From the NCBI GenBank assembly GCA_016713585.1, contig JADJOV010000011.1, forward strand, positions 1 through 64,000: 64,000 nucleotides of DNA, in the 5' to 3' direction. The position numbers and the translations under genes are program-made. Source of the DNA: Bdellovibrionales bacterium (GTDB lineage: Bacteria; Bdellovibrionota; Bdellovibrionia; Bdellovibrionales; Bdellovibrionaceae). Positions 57,562 through 64,000 of this stretch are shown here, one piece after another. The notes beneath the pieces are model-generated. The model did not search any database, was not told the origin of the DNA, and saw only the letters and a program-made list of their open reading frames with translations. The first letter of the stretch is position 1, and each line of letters begins with the position of its first letter.

Positions 57562-58794
57562 TTAGATCCATTCGTGAAGAGCACGGTCCCAAAGCGAAAC
57601 AAAATAACTCAGAACAAGTAAAAAAAGACCGCTCATCATAATTCCAAGAATTGGTTTAAAGGCTGGAGCTTGCGAAACGACAAGACTTCCACCAAAAGGG
57701 CTCATAGCCAAAATAGAGATGCAGCAAACAAAGAAACCACACCAGCTCAGTGCATATGAAAACAGGGCTGCTTGCGATGGATTTTTTGAATCTTGCTCAG
57801 AGGCCTTTTTAATTAAAAGAAAGACCGCGACCGCCAGAACGAGAAGCTGAAAATTCTGAGTTATTCCGCTTAATGCAAGAAAACCAAAGGGTCCATTTGA
57901 TACAATCATCAATATCAATCCAACCAGAAAAGCGCTATGACCTACCCATTGTCCTTGGTTGAGTAACTCAGATGTCTTTTGTCGCCAGGTTTTAAATAGA
58001 ACATTCACAACCGCAACAAAAATGAGTCCGAGCCCTATGAATTGGCTAAACTGATTGAAGGCGTACAACAGTTCACTTCCACTTGTCCTCAGTGATGAAG
58101 TCTGAAATCCCATCAAAATAAAAATACACCCAATCAAACAAATGACTGAGTAGGACCGCGAAAGCGACACAGTTCTACTGAGCGCCATAAAGGCGTGCCC
58201 GATAGCTCCGACTAAGACCAACCTCTTTAGAAACTCCGACAAAACAATTGTTGCATCAGCTTGGATGCCAGATCCCAGGCTTTGCATTCCCAACAGAAAA
58301 ACAAGACTGAGGCCAATACCACAAGCGGCGAAATGAAATAGTAGCGGCCACCTAGAGAAGGCCTGATCTGAGTTCAAAACTCGTCGTATCGAATTAACTA
58401 AGTAAATCAAAGAAACGATGATCGAACTAAAGAGAATGACTAAAAACTGAAGAGAACGTCCCGCAGGTACATTTTCAAATCCGAAGTATTCTCCTCCGTC
58501 TTTGGAGAAAACTAACGATAGTGCTAACAAGAATGCCAATGAAGAAAAAACTACAGCAACAACTTTCAGCTTAGATGTTTTCAAAGATTTTGCGTCGTCA
58601 TCAGCTAAAAGAAGACTTGCCGGAATCGCGACGACAAAAAGTCCAACGGACAGAGCCAAGTCAGAAAGAATCATCAGATGCTGTTGGTCTTGAGTATAGC
58701 CATTCAATGTCCTAGCTAAAAAATAAAAGCCGAAACCCAAAAAAACCGCTGTCAAAATCTTCGGCGCATCGTTGTAAATAGAATGAAGTGTCAT
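57562..58794 (-). CDS. Unknown polytopic membrane protein
   Basis: About 410 residues with about 12 predicted membrane helices (ILTAVFLGFGFYFLARTL, VVAVVFSSLAFLLALSLVF, LLFHFAACGIGLSLVFLLG, AFLVGLILMIVSNGPFGFLAL) and few charged loops. A scattered His (LFHFAAC, IGHAFMALS) pattern is faintly like NnrS or haem-copper accessory proteins, but I would not assign it. The ATG at 58794 follows GAGAGGGAC; the frame is open to 58896. It is divergent from the exported protein at 58940. Confidence 0.6.
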   Translation of the reverse strand: MTLHSIYNDAPKILTAVFLGFGFYFLARTLNGYTQDQQHLMILSDLALSVGLFVVAIPASLLLADDDAKSLKTSKLKVVAVVFSSLAFLLALSLVFSKDGGEYFGFENVPAGRSLQFLVILFSSIIVSLIYLVNSIRRVLNSDQAFSRWPLLFHFAACGIGLSLVFLLGMQSLGSGIQADATIVLSEFLKRLVLVGAIGHAFMALSRTVSLSRSYSVICLIGCIFILMGFQTSSLRTSGSELLYAFNQFSQFIGLGLIFVAVVNVLFKTWRQKTSELLNQGQWVGHSAFLVGLILMIVSNGPFGFLALSGITQNFQLLVLAVAVFLLIKKASEQDSKNPSQAALFSYALSWCGFFVCCISILAMSPFGGSLVVSQAPAFKPILGIMMSGLFLLVLSYFVSLWDRALHEWI

Positions 58795-58939
58795 AAGTCC
58801 CTCTCTAAAATCTAATATTAGAAAGAAAAGCTTCAGTTGTGGATGCAGCAAATTGAAGCTGCGGCAAGTGCAGCATGATGTTGCAGTGACAGTCATCAGA
58901 TTCGATTCTATCCCTCTAGCTATACAAAGGGAGGAACTA

Positions 58940-59470
58940 ATGAAAAAAACAATTCTAGTGGCCGCAATTCTGATGGGTGTCTCTATTGGTCAGGCGGCTA
59001 CAATTTCAGACAACACGGTTGGGCTTTATCAAGGAGAGGAGCAGGTCAACGAGCATCCCACGGGACGTACTTGCTACGTGTATGTTGACTATGCAGAGGA
59101 AAATCCAGTCGGCAAGCATTGCTACAATTTAACAACTCGTCCGGTATTTAGCACGGATCGTGATTCTCATCCTAAAGACGAGATCGTTCTTCAAAGTCGT
59201 ATTACCAATTACCACAGACCCGAATATCCGGCAGTTAAAACTTGCGCGATGAGTTTGGATGGCAAGACATCGGGAAACGACATCTACGGAAGTGATGCGA
59301 CGAATCTTTATAACCAGCTTTTTTCATGGGAAACGAATTATGGTGGCTATCAATTTGATTTCTTCGTTACATTTTCTCCGGCAACAAAATTACCTAGCCG
59401 AACAAGATTGCATCGAATGAATTGGATGTCTGAGAAAGACTACGACTGCGTTAATCTACAGAAATTGTAG
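58940..59470 (+). CDS. Unknown exported protein
   Basis: From the ATG at 58940 (GGGAGGAAC upstream) the protein starts with a signal peptide (KKTILVAAILMGVSIGQAA). The mature part of about 157 residues has four cysteines (RTCYVYVD, KHCYNLTT, KTCAMSLDG, YDCVNLQ) and is aromatic and beta-rich. No family recognised. It ends at a strong bidirectional terminator. Confidence 0.6.
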   Translation: MKKTILVAAILMGVSIGQAATISDNTVGLYQGEEQVNEHPTGRTCYVYVDYAEENPVGKHCYNLTTRPVFSTDRDSHPKDEIVLQSRITNYHRPEYPAVKTCAMSLDGKTSGNDIYGSDATNLYNQLFSWETNYGGYQFDFFVTFSPATKLPSRTRLHRMNWMSEKDYDCVNLQKL

Positions 59471-59474
59471 ACAT

Positions 59475-59501
59475 AAAAAAAGGGGTCTATTCGACCCCTT
59501 T
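59475..59501. terminator. Bidirectional rho-independent terminator
   Basis: AAAGGGGTC and GACCCCTTT form a 9-bp stem with a 5-base loop. On the minus strand it is followed by a run of seven Ts, ending the copper/redox operon; on the plus strand it follows the exported-protein stop, with a weaker T tract. Confidence 0.85.
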
Positions 59502-59530
59502 CCTATTTCAAAAACCAAAAGTGAAATGTC

Positions 59531-60004
59531 TTAGTGATGACCACCATGATCGTGTCCACCGTCGAGAGTAACTTTAAAAGACTTAGTCTCTTGAACCCCT
59601 TCGGCATCGGTCAAGGTTACACGCACTTCCCATTCACCACCCATAATGAAGTAAACGTTGCGAACATTGAAAACTCCAGCAAGTAGGTTTCCATTTGCAT
59701 CCACGGCGCGTTCAACTTGCGTCGGGGCTGATCCGTGCCCCATGCTGGGCATCCAAAGCACGACTTCGATATTTTCATTAAGCTGCGTCGCCTGATGAGT
59801 CTTTGCATCCTTTGCTTCCAAAACCAAAAGGGATTCCTGGCCTACAACAGGTGTAGCTTGGAAACTTGCATGAATATGCAATGCGTTTTGTTTGTAAGAC
59901 AGATGCCCAGCTAATTGGGGATGATCATGACCTTCATGCGCAGACGCGAAAGATCCGATAAATAGAGCCGTAACTATTGCGGCCATTTTTGAAACTGTTT
60001 TCAT
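59531..60004 (-). CDS. YtkA/FixH-like periplasmic protein
   Basis: 157 residues with a signal peptide ending SFASA and His-rich tails at both ends of the mature protein (HEGHDHPQL and GGHDHGGHH), likely metal-binding. The core (NIEVVLWMPSMGHGSAPTQVERA, FNVRNVYFIMGGEWEVRVTL) follows the YtkA/FixH-type immunoglobulin-like fold, with a Met/His pair (MPSMGHG). Such proteins accompany cytochrome oxidase copper insertion. It is the last gene in the operon with PCuAC and SCO. Confidence 0.75.
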   Translation of the reverse strand: MKTVSKMAAIVTALFIGSFASAHEGHDHPQLAGHLSYKQNALHIHASFQATPVVGQESLLVLEAKDAKTHQATQLNENIEVVLWMPSMGHGSAPTQVERAVDANGNLLAGVFNVRNVYFIMGGEWEVRVTLTDAEGVQETKSFKVTLDGGHDHGGHH

Positions 60005-60020
60005 TTAGATTCTCCTTTTT

Positions 60021-60464
60021 TTATTTTTTAACTCTTGGAATAACTTTAAAAGGAACTGTCAGTTCCTTTTTATTAAACGTAAATTTTAGCTTAACTTCTG
60101 ACCCCTCTTTGATTTCTGTTTGTGGATCAAAAAACATGAGGTGCTTCCCACCAGGCACAAGTTCTAGAGTTTCACCGGATTTAATTTTAAACGAATCTGT
60201 TTTCTTCATTGCCATGCGACCATTTTCTTCGACGGTCGCGTGGGACTCGACTGCTTTAAAACCATCGGCACTTTTGAAGACAAATTCTAATTCTTCAGCA
60301 CAATTGTTTTTGATTTTAGCAAATCCACCTGTCGCATTTGATCCCTTAAGGGGTGCAAAAATTCGAGGCTCTGTGAACTCTACTTTTGTTTTCAGATCAC
60401 AATCTGCTGAAGCCGCCGCCGCGAATGCCGCAATGGCTGCCATTAATAAAATTTTTCTTTTCAT
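60021..60464 (-). CDS. Periplasmic copper chaperone PCu(A)C
   Basis: 147 residues with a signal peptide (LLMAAIAAFAAAASA) and the PCuAC copper site: His in VESHATVEENGRMAMKK, Met in the same stretch, and HLM in PGGKHLMFFDP, in the HxnMx~21HxM spacing. It delivers Cu(I) to the CuA or CuB site of cytochrome oxidases with SCO. The start has GGAGC upstream and overlaps the end of the SCO gene by 4 bp. Confidence 0.85.
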   Translation of the reverse strand: MKRKILLMAAIAAFAAAASADCDLKTKVEFTEPRIFAPLKGSNATGGFAKIKNNCAEELEFVFKSADGFKAVESHATVEENGRMAMKKTDSFKIKSGETLELVPGGKHLMFFDPQTEIKEGSEVKLKFTFNKKELTVPFKVIPRVKK

Positions 60465-61051
60465 AAGTGCTCCTTAATTTTTTTGTATATTGATTCCGAG
60501 CCCTCTTTCGATCCAGAAATTGAATCAATGACGATGCCATCAGAATCTAGAAAGAAAATTCGATCTGTGTGAGAAATTGAGTAACCTAAATAAGACTTTG
60601 GATTTTCTTCAAGCATGTAGCTAGCTGGAAAGAGCCCAATCGCTTTATCAATTTGTTCCTTGCCACCAGTCAGGCCAATAAATGTTGGGAAAAAGTTTGT
60701 CGCGTAATCCGCAACCTCATTTGGCTTATCATGGGCCTGATCTACGCTGAGAAAAATAAATCGAATATCTTTAAGTTCCTCATTTTTCAACATTCTAAAC
60801 GCACCGCCCGCGTAGCTGAGAGACGTCGGACACACATCAGGGCATTTCGTATATCCGAAGTAAAGTAGATTCAATTTTTTAGTTTCAGATGAAAAGGTCC
60901 AATGCTGCCCTCTATAAGTCAGCGTAAAGTCACCCCCAGAAATTGGACCTTTCATTGTTCTCCAAATCGTAAAGCCAAAAAAGATAGCCCCTGCCACAGC
61001 AACAATAGTTAATAATCGTGAAGCTAAAAGGGCAACTCTGCGGAAATTCAT
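60461..61051 (-). CDS. SCO1/SenC-type copper chaperone / thiol reductase
   Basis: 196 residues anchored by one N-terminal helix (LTIVAVAGAIFFGFTIW). The thioredoxin-like core has the copper and redox motif KCPDVCPTSLSY (CxxxC) and the distant His in ISHTDRIFFLD. SCO proteins help build the CuA site of cytochrome oxidase. The gene is between the propeller protein (2 bp away) and PCuAC (overlapping). Confidence 0.85.
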   Translation of the reverse strand: MNFRRVALLASRLLTIVAVAGAIFFGFTIWRTMKGPISGGDFTLTYRGQHWTFSSETKKLNLLYFGYTKCPDVCPTSLSYAGGAFRMLKNEELKDIRFIFLSVDQAHDKPNEVADYATNFFPTFIGLTGGKEQIDKAIGLFPASYMLEENPKSYLGYSISHTDRIFFLDSDGIVIDSISGSKEGSESIYKKIKEHL

Positions 61052-61053
61052 TT

Positions 61054-62040
61054 TTAATCCAACATCAACACGCGCCGATCAAAAGCCATTGGTACCTTGA
61101 TGAAGTACGATCCTTCGCCCGGCTTTGGCATGCGCGAAAAGCAAGTGTAATAGTATTTGTCATCCATTGAAGCTTTTCCGGTCTGTGTTCCTTCGATTGG
61201 AAATTTCCAAAAACGCTTCAGAGGAGGCGGTAAGGTCGAAGCTTTTGACAATCCTGCAACCGAATACTTCCAAAGTGGCTGACCGTAGAAACTGACGATG
61301 GCTACGTTATTGTCTGAAGCGATGCTGTCAGCTCCTGGGTCCATACCATCAAGTTCCGACACGACAGATTCTGTTTCTAGATCAATCACAACAATTCCAC
61401 GGAAGGCTGGCTTGTCGCGATCACCCACAAGGCTATAGCTATCCAACGCTGCAAAAGCATAACGACCGGACACTGTGATGCCGTTAACAACGGATTCCAG
61501 AGGACGATGTGACAATGCTACAGGGAAGGCCCGAGATACTTTTTTAGTCTTCAGATCAAAGAATGAAATACCCAAGCGTCCGTGAGCAATCACAAGTTTG
61601 TCTTTGTACTGCGCAAAGGCTCTTGGGTGCTCTTCATCTAGATAAGGGCGAGACAGGAGATTGGTATTGTAAGTCGCAAGACGCTTGAACTGACTTAAAT
61701 CCCACTCTTCGATTCCAGAAAAAGTGAGTACGAATGTTGAGCTCCCGTTTTTAACAACATCGACTACAGAATCCAAAGTTTCAACTTGGTATTCCGTTAC
61801 GCGATCAATGGGCACAAAACGCAGCAATGATGGTTTTGGCTCGCGAGGTTTAACATTGCTTGTCCAGTAGGTTCCGAAACCCGTGTAGACGTTTTCGCTG
61901 TCATAACGGATAAAGTTTCCGCAAGCTGACAGATACTCGACAGCTTCTTTGATTTTTTCAGATCTTGGACCAGCTTGGGCCTCGCTTTGAAATGCAAAAC
62001 TGAAACAAGCAGCGGTGATCAGAAGTATGTTTTTTGTCAT
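61054..62040 (-). CDS. Exported beta-propeller-like protein
   Basis: 328 residues with a signal peptide (ILLITAACFSFAFQSEAQA). The mature part shows repeated strand patterns of a propeller: VVKNGSSTFVLTFSGIEEWDL, AQYKDKLVIAHGRLGISFFDLKT, VSGRYAFAALDSY, RGIVVIDLETESVV, ASDNNVAIVSFYGQPLW. No catalytic motif is visible. Being first in the copper-delivery group, it may bind a cofactor or act in oxidase assembly; that is inference. Confidence 0.6.
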   Translation of the reverse strand: MTKNILLITAACFSFAFQSEAQAGPRSEKIKEAVEYLSACGNFIRYDSENVYTGFGTYWTSNVKPREPKPSLLRFVPIDRVTEYQVETLDSVVDVVKNGSSTFVLTFSGIEEWDLSQFKRLATYNTNLLSRPYLDEEHPRAFAQYKDKLVIAHGRLGISFFDLKTKKVSRAFPVALSHRPLESVVNGITVSGRYAFAALDSYSLVGDRDKPAFRGIVVIDLETESVVSELDGMDPGADSIASDNNVAIVSFYGQPLWKYSVAGLSKASTLPPPLKRFWKFPIEGTQTGKASMDDKYYYTCFSRMPKPGEGSYFIKVPMAFDRRVLMLD

Positions 62041-62071
62041 GAAAGATTCCCCCCTCTAGAGATCATTAGCA

Positions 62072-62581
62072 TTAAGTGTATTTTTTTAGCTTTCTCTGCA
62101 AGCTTTGGCGATGAAGACCTAAGTCCTTCGCTGTTTTGCTGATATTGCCTTCATTTTTAGTTAAAACAAAATCAATGTACTCGTGTTCTACTTCCGAAAG
62201 CGAACGACGCTTAAAATCGGCTTCGGGTTTCACGCGTTTTCCATTCAGTGCTTGCTCGATTTCGGAAAACGAAGCGGGCTTTGTTAAGTAATCAACAGCT
62301 CCGCGCTTAACGGCTTCGACAGCCGTTGTGATGCTGCCATATCCTGAAAGCACAACCATTTTAATTTCGGGAGTTTTTCTTTTGAGTTCTTCAACCACAT
62401 CAAGACCGAAGTCTCCGCCTGAAAGTCTTAGATCAATGACGGCATGGGTGAAAATTTGATCCTTTGGAATATCGCCAATCCGATTCGCAATCGTCGCTTC
62501 ATATCCATGATCTTCAAAATCTCGCTTAAGTCCACGCGCGAGTCTTACGTCGTCTTCTAAAATCAAAATGTGTCTTTTCAT
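62072..62581 (-). CDS. RegA/ActR/PrrA-type response regulator
   Basis: 169 residues. Receiver: HILILEDDVRLARGLKRDFED, phospho-Asp in HAVIDLRLSGGDFGLDVV, and YLTKPASF. The short C-terminus is a Fis-like HTH (EGNISKTAKDLGLHRQSLQRKLKKY), the layout of RegA-type redox regulators without an ATPase domain. Its start (62581) overlaps the kinase stop by 4 bp, confirming the pair. It probably controls the copper/oxidase genes downstream. Confidence 0.8.
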   Translation of the reverse strand: MKRHILILEDDVRLARGLKRDFEDHGYEATIANRIGDIPKDQIFTHAVIDLRLSGGDFGLDVVEELKRKTPEIKMVVLSGYGSITTAVEAVKRGAVDYLTKPASFSEIEQALNGKRVKPEADFKRRSLSEVEHEYIDFVLTKNEGNISKTAKDLGLHRQSLQRKLKKYT

Positions 62582-63942
62582 TCGCGACCACCGAGCGGTG
62601 AACCAATTTGCACCGGCCATCTCAAAGTGACAATAGCTCCGGATGATTTTACTTTATTTGCTATCAAAAGGTTCCCACCAAGGCTTTGCGCGAATATCTC
62701 ACTGACGTAAAGTCCAAGCCCTGTGCCATTCGGTTTAGTGGTCACAAAAGGTTCACCTTGTCGCCCTAGCACTCGATCACTGAATCCGGGCCCTTCATCT
62801 TCGACCGACAATTCGACATCTGACATATTTTCTGTGAGCTTCAAAATAAGTTCACCCTTTGCATTTGATTCATACGCATTATCAAGAAGATTTAAAATCA
62901 CCTGCGCTAAGTTAATCGGCGATATCAAAAGTGAATTCAAAATCTGATTTTCAATTTTTAGTCGTGCGCCAGCGTGTTCTTCGAGCCAAGACTCAGTTAC
63001 ATCTTTAATGAACTCTTTCATGTTCACAGGTCTCAATTTGTGATCACGCACATCAAGTTGAGAAGCATTCATGGAATGGATAACTGATTCGCAAGATTTA
63101 ATACTTTCTTTGGCTTCGGAAAGATTCTCTTTGGCCTCCGTCGACCATTTTGCAGTTAGTTCGATTTTTTCAAAAGCTCGTTCAAGTCGATCTAATCGGA
63201 GCTTCGCAGCATTCAGTGGGCTTGCAAATTCGTGGGAAAAGCCTGCTGCCAAAGCTCCAATAGCTCGCAAACGATCTTGTTTTTCAGATTGGATGCGAGA
63301 TTGGCTGAGCCTTTCAAAGTGACCTTCCAAATAAGCTCCAAGAGAGCGCATAACTACCCATACTGAAAACAAAAGTATGTGAGAGACAAAAACGAAAATC
63401 CAAAACGTCTGCTGGCCCAACTCCATATTGCTTGTCGCAAATTCAATCTGAAGAGCTATTAAGAACACATGGCAAAGAAAAACAAACGGCCAAGCGTTGC
63501 GTCCTCGGATAAGAACTCCACCAAGCCCTGCATTTAATAGAAATAACGCCACAAAAGGATTTCCGAAGCTTCCCGAAATCAGTAGCAAGGCCGTGAGTAC
63601 GGCTAGATTAAAGGCCAATTGAAACCCAATAAAGAGCGGTCCAACGGGCGTCTTGCTTTCAACAAAAATCAGATGAGTCAAAAGATTAAAGATAAAGAGA
63701 AACCCGATGATTCCAATGTAAATCATAATTGTGGTGCGATTGAGGGCCCCAAAGATGTAGCCAGGTCCGGCCATACTAAAGAAAAGACCGATCGCGCCCC
63801 ACCGAAGACGGACAAGCCAAGTCAGCTTTGCGTTCTCAGTGTGTCCTTCTATTCTAGGAAAGCGAAAGAAGTTCGCGATCTCATAGAAAAACGATTCCGC
63901 TCCGCTTTTATCGCGAGTGCTCGAAGCGGGTCGCACCGTCAT
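62578..63942 (-). CDS. RegB/PrrB-type redox sensor histidine kinase
   Basis: About 454 residues. Six membrane helices (GAIGLFFSMAGPGYIFGAL, IIGFLFIFNLLTHLIF, GFQLAFNLAVLTALLLISGSFGNPFVALFLLNAGLGG). The SGSFGNPF stretch matches the quinone-binding GGxxNPF heptapeptide of RegB. The kinase part has AAGFSHEFASPLNAAKLRLDRL (H box), QVILNLLDNAYESN, EDEGPGFS and GTGLGLYVSEIFA. It would sense the quinone pool. The frame is open to 63975; I choose the ATG at 63942, but the N-terminus is not certain. Confidence 0.8.
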   Translation of the reverse strand: MTVRPASSTRDKSGAESFFYEIANFFRFPRIEGHTENAKLTWLVRLRWGAIGLFFSMAGPGYIFGALNRTTIMIYIGIIGFLFIFNLLTHLIFVESKTPVGPLFIGFQLAFNLAVLTALLLISGSFGNPFVALFLLNAGLGGVLIRGRNAWPFVFLCHVFLIALQIEFATSNMELGQQTFWIFVFVSHILLFSVWVVMRSLGAYLEGHFERLSQSRIQSEKQDRLRAIGALAAGFSHEFASPLNAAKLRLDRLERAFEKIELTAKWSTEAKENLSEAKESIKSCESVIHSMNASQLDVRDHKLRPVNMKEFIKDVTESWLEEHAGARLKIENQILNSLLISPINLAQVILNLLDNAYESNAKGELILKLTENMSDVELSVEDEGPGFSDRVLGRQGEPFVTTKPNGTGLGLYVSEIFAQSLGGNLLIANKVKSSGAIVTLRWPVQIGSPLGGRE

Positions 63943-64000
63943 TAAAAAATTCTGAAGACGTTGAATGGCTGCCACGAAGGACGATATAGCCCAAATTACC

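Noticed and set aside
58853..58939. Upstream extension of the exported protein at 58940
   Set aside because: The later ATG has a strong ribosome site and gives a proper signal peptide.

Overview
The window looks like a chromosomal segment from a Bdellovibrio-like bacterium (Bdellovibrionota). This is inferred from family content, not from a marker gene. The pointers are a pilB / pilT-like / pilC / pilS / pilR block, a fused MaoC-phosphate acetyltransferase beside acetate kinase, two TIGR02147-type regulators, long surface proteins with GIGTTxP repeats, and many secreted proteins of no known family. There is one tRNA (Arg, UCU), one IS4-type insertion sequence, no rRNA and no CRISPR array.

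Layout. 1-5.3 kb: two surface proteins with tail-fibre-like repeats, a regulator and a glycosyltransferase. 5.4-11.1 kb: decayed genes (a TPR/beta-propeller protein, a ROK kinase, an M3 peptidase without its zinc site) around one intact unknown. 11.2-15.1 kb: a minus-strand cluster of acyl carrier protein, PLP decarboxylase, AMP-forming ligase and hexapeptide acyltransferase, resembling the small biosynthetic set known beside exosortase A, but without an exosortase. 15.3-22.4 kb: a second TIGR02147 regulator with a secreted HExxH protein, then a 2.7-kb HNH-nuclease-bearing segment framed by perfect 62-bp direct repeats, then a ClC channel and an EI24-type membrane protein. 22.5-24.8 kb: a FeeM-PilZ fusion, a secreted protein and a Lys-rich exported protein. 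24.8-31.5 kb: type IV pilus regulation and assembly. 31.8-34.4 kb: ackA and fused pta. 34.6-43.3 kb: a signalling block (REC-PATAN-TPR, STAS, SpoIIE phosphatase; divergent FecR-type and CheA-like proteins). 43.5-47.5 kb: a secreted PLC-like protein, a methyltransferase and the IS. 47.5-50.3 kb: a type III polyketide synthase operon with a MarR regulator. 50.4-52.1 kb: hipBA behind three evenly spaced operators. 52.1-56.5 kb: an ArfB-like release factor, a MotA-like protein without MotB, and a histidine kinase. 56.6-64 kb: tRNA-Arg, a truncated oxidase-like gene, unknown membrane and secreted proteins, and a minus-strand operon combining a RegB/RegA-type redox two-component system with copper-delivery proteins (SCO, PCuAC, YtkA/FixH-like).

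Two points affect every entry. First, many genes, including pilC, pilS, ackA and pta, carry one or more single-base frameshifts, mostly in homopolymer runs. This fits uncorrected sequencing error at least as well as gene decay, so I report these genes as single loci spanning the break. Second, two segments (about 3.8-5.45 kb and 17.69-20.37 kb) are each flanked by a direct duplication of the DNA where two convergent genes meet, and each duplication leaves both host genes with an intact 3' end. I consider this shared insertion architecture the most unusual thing in the window.
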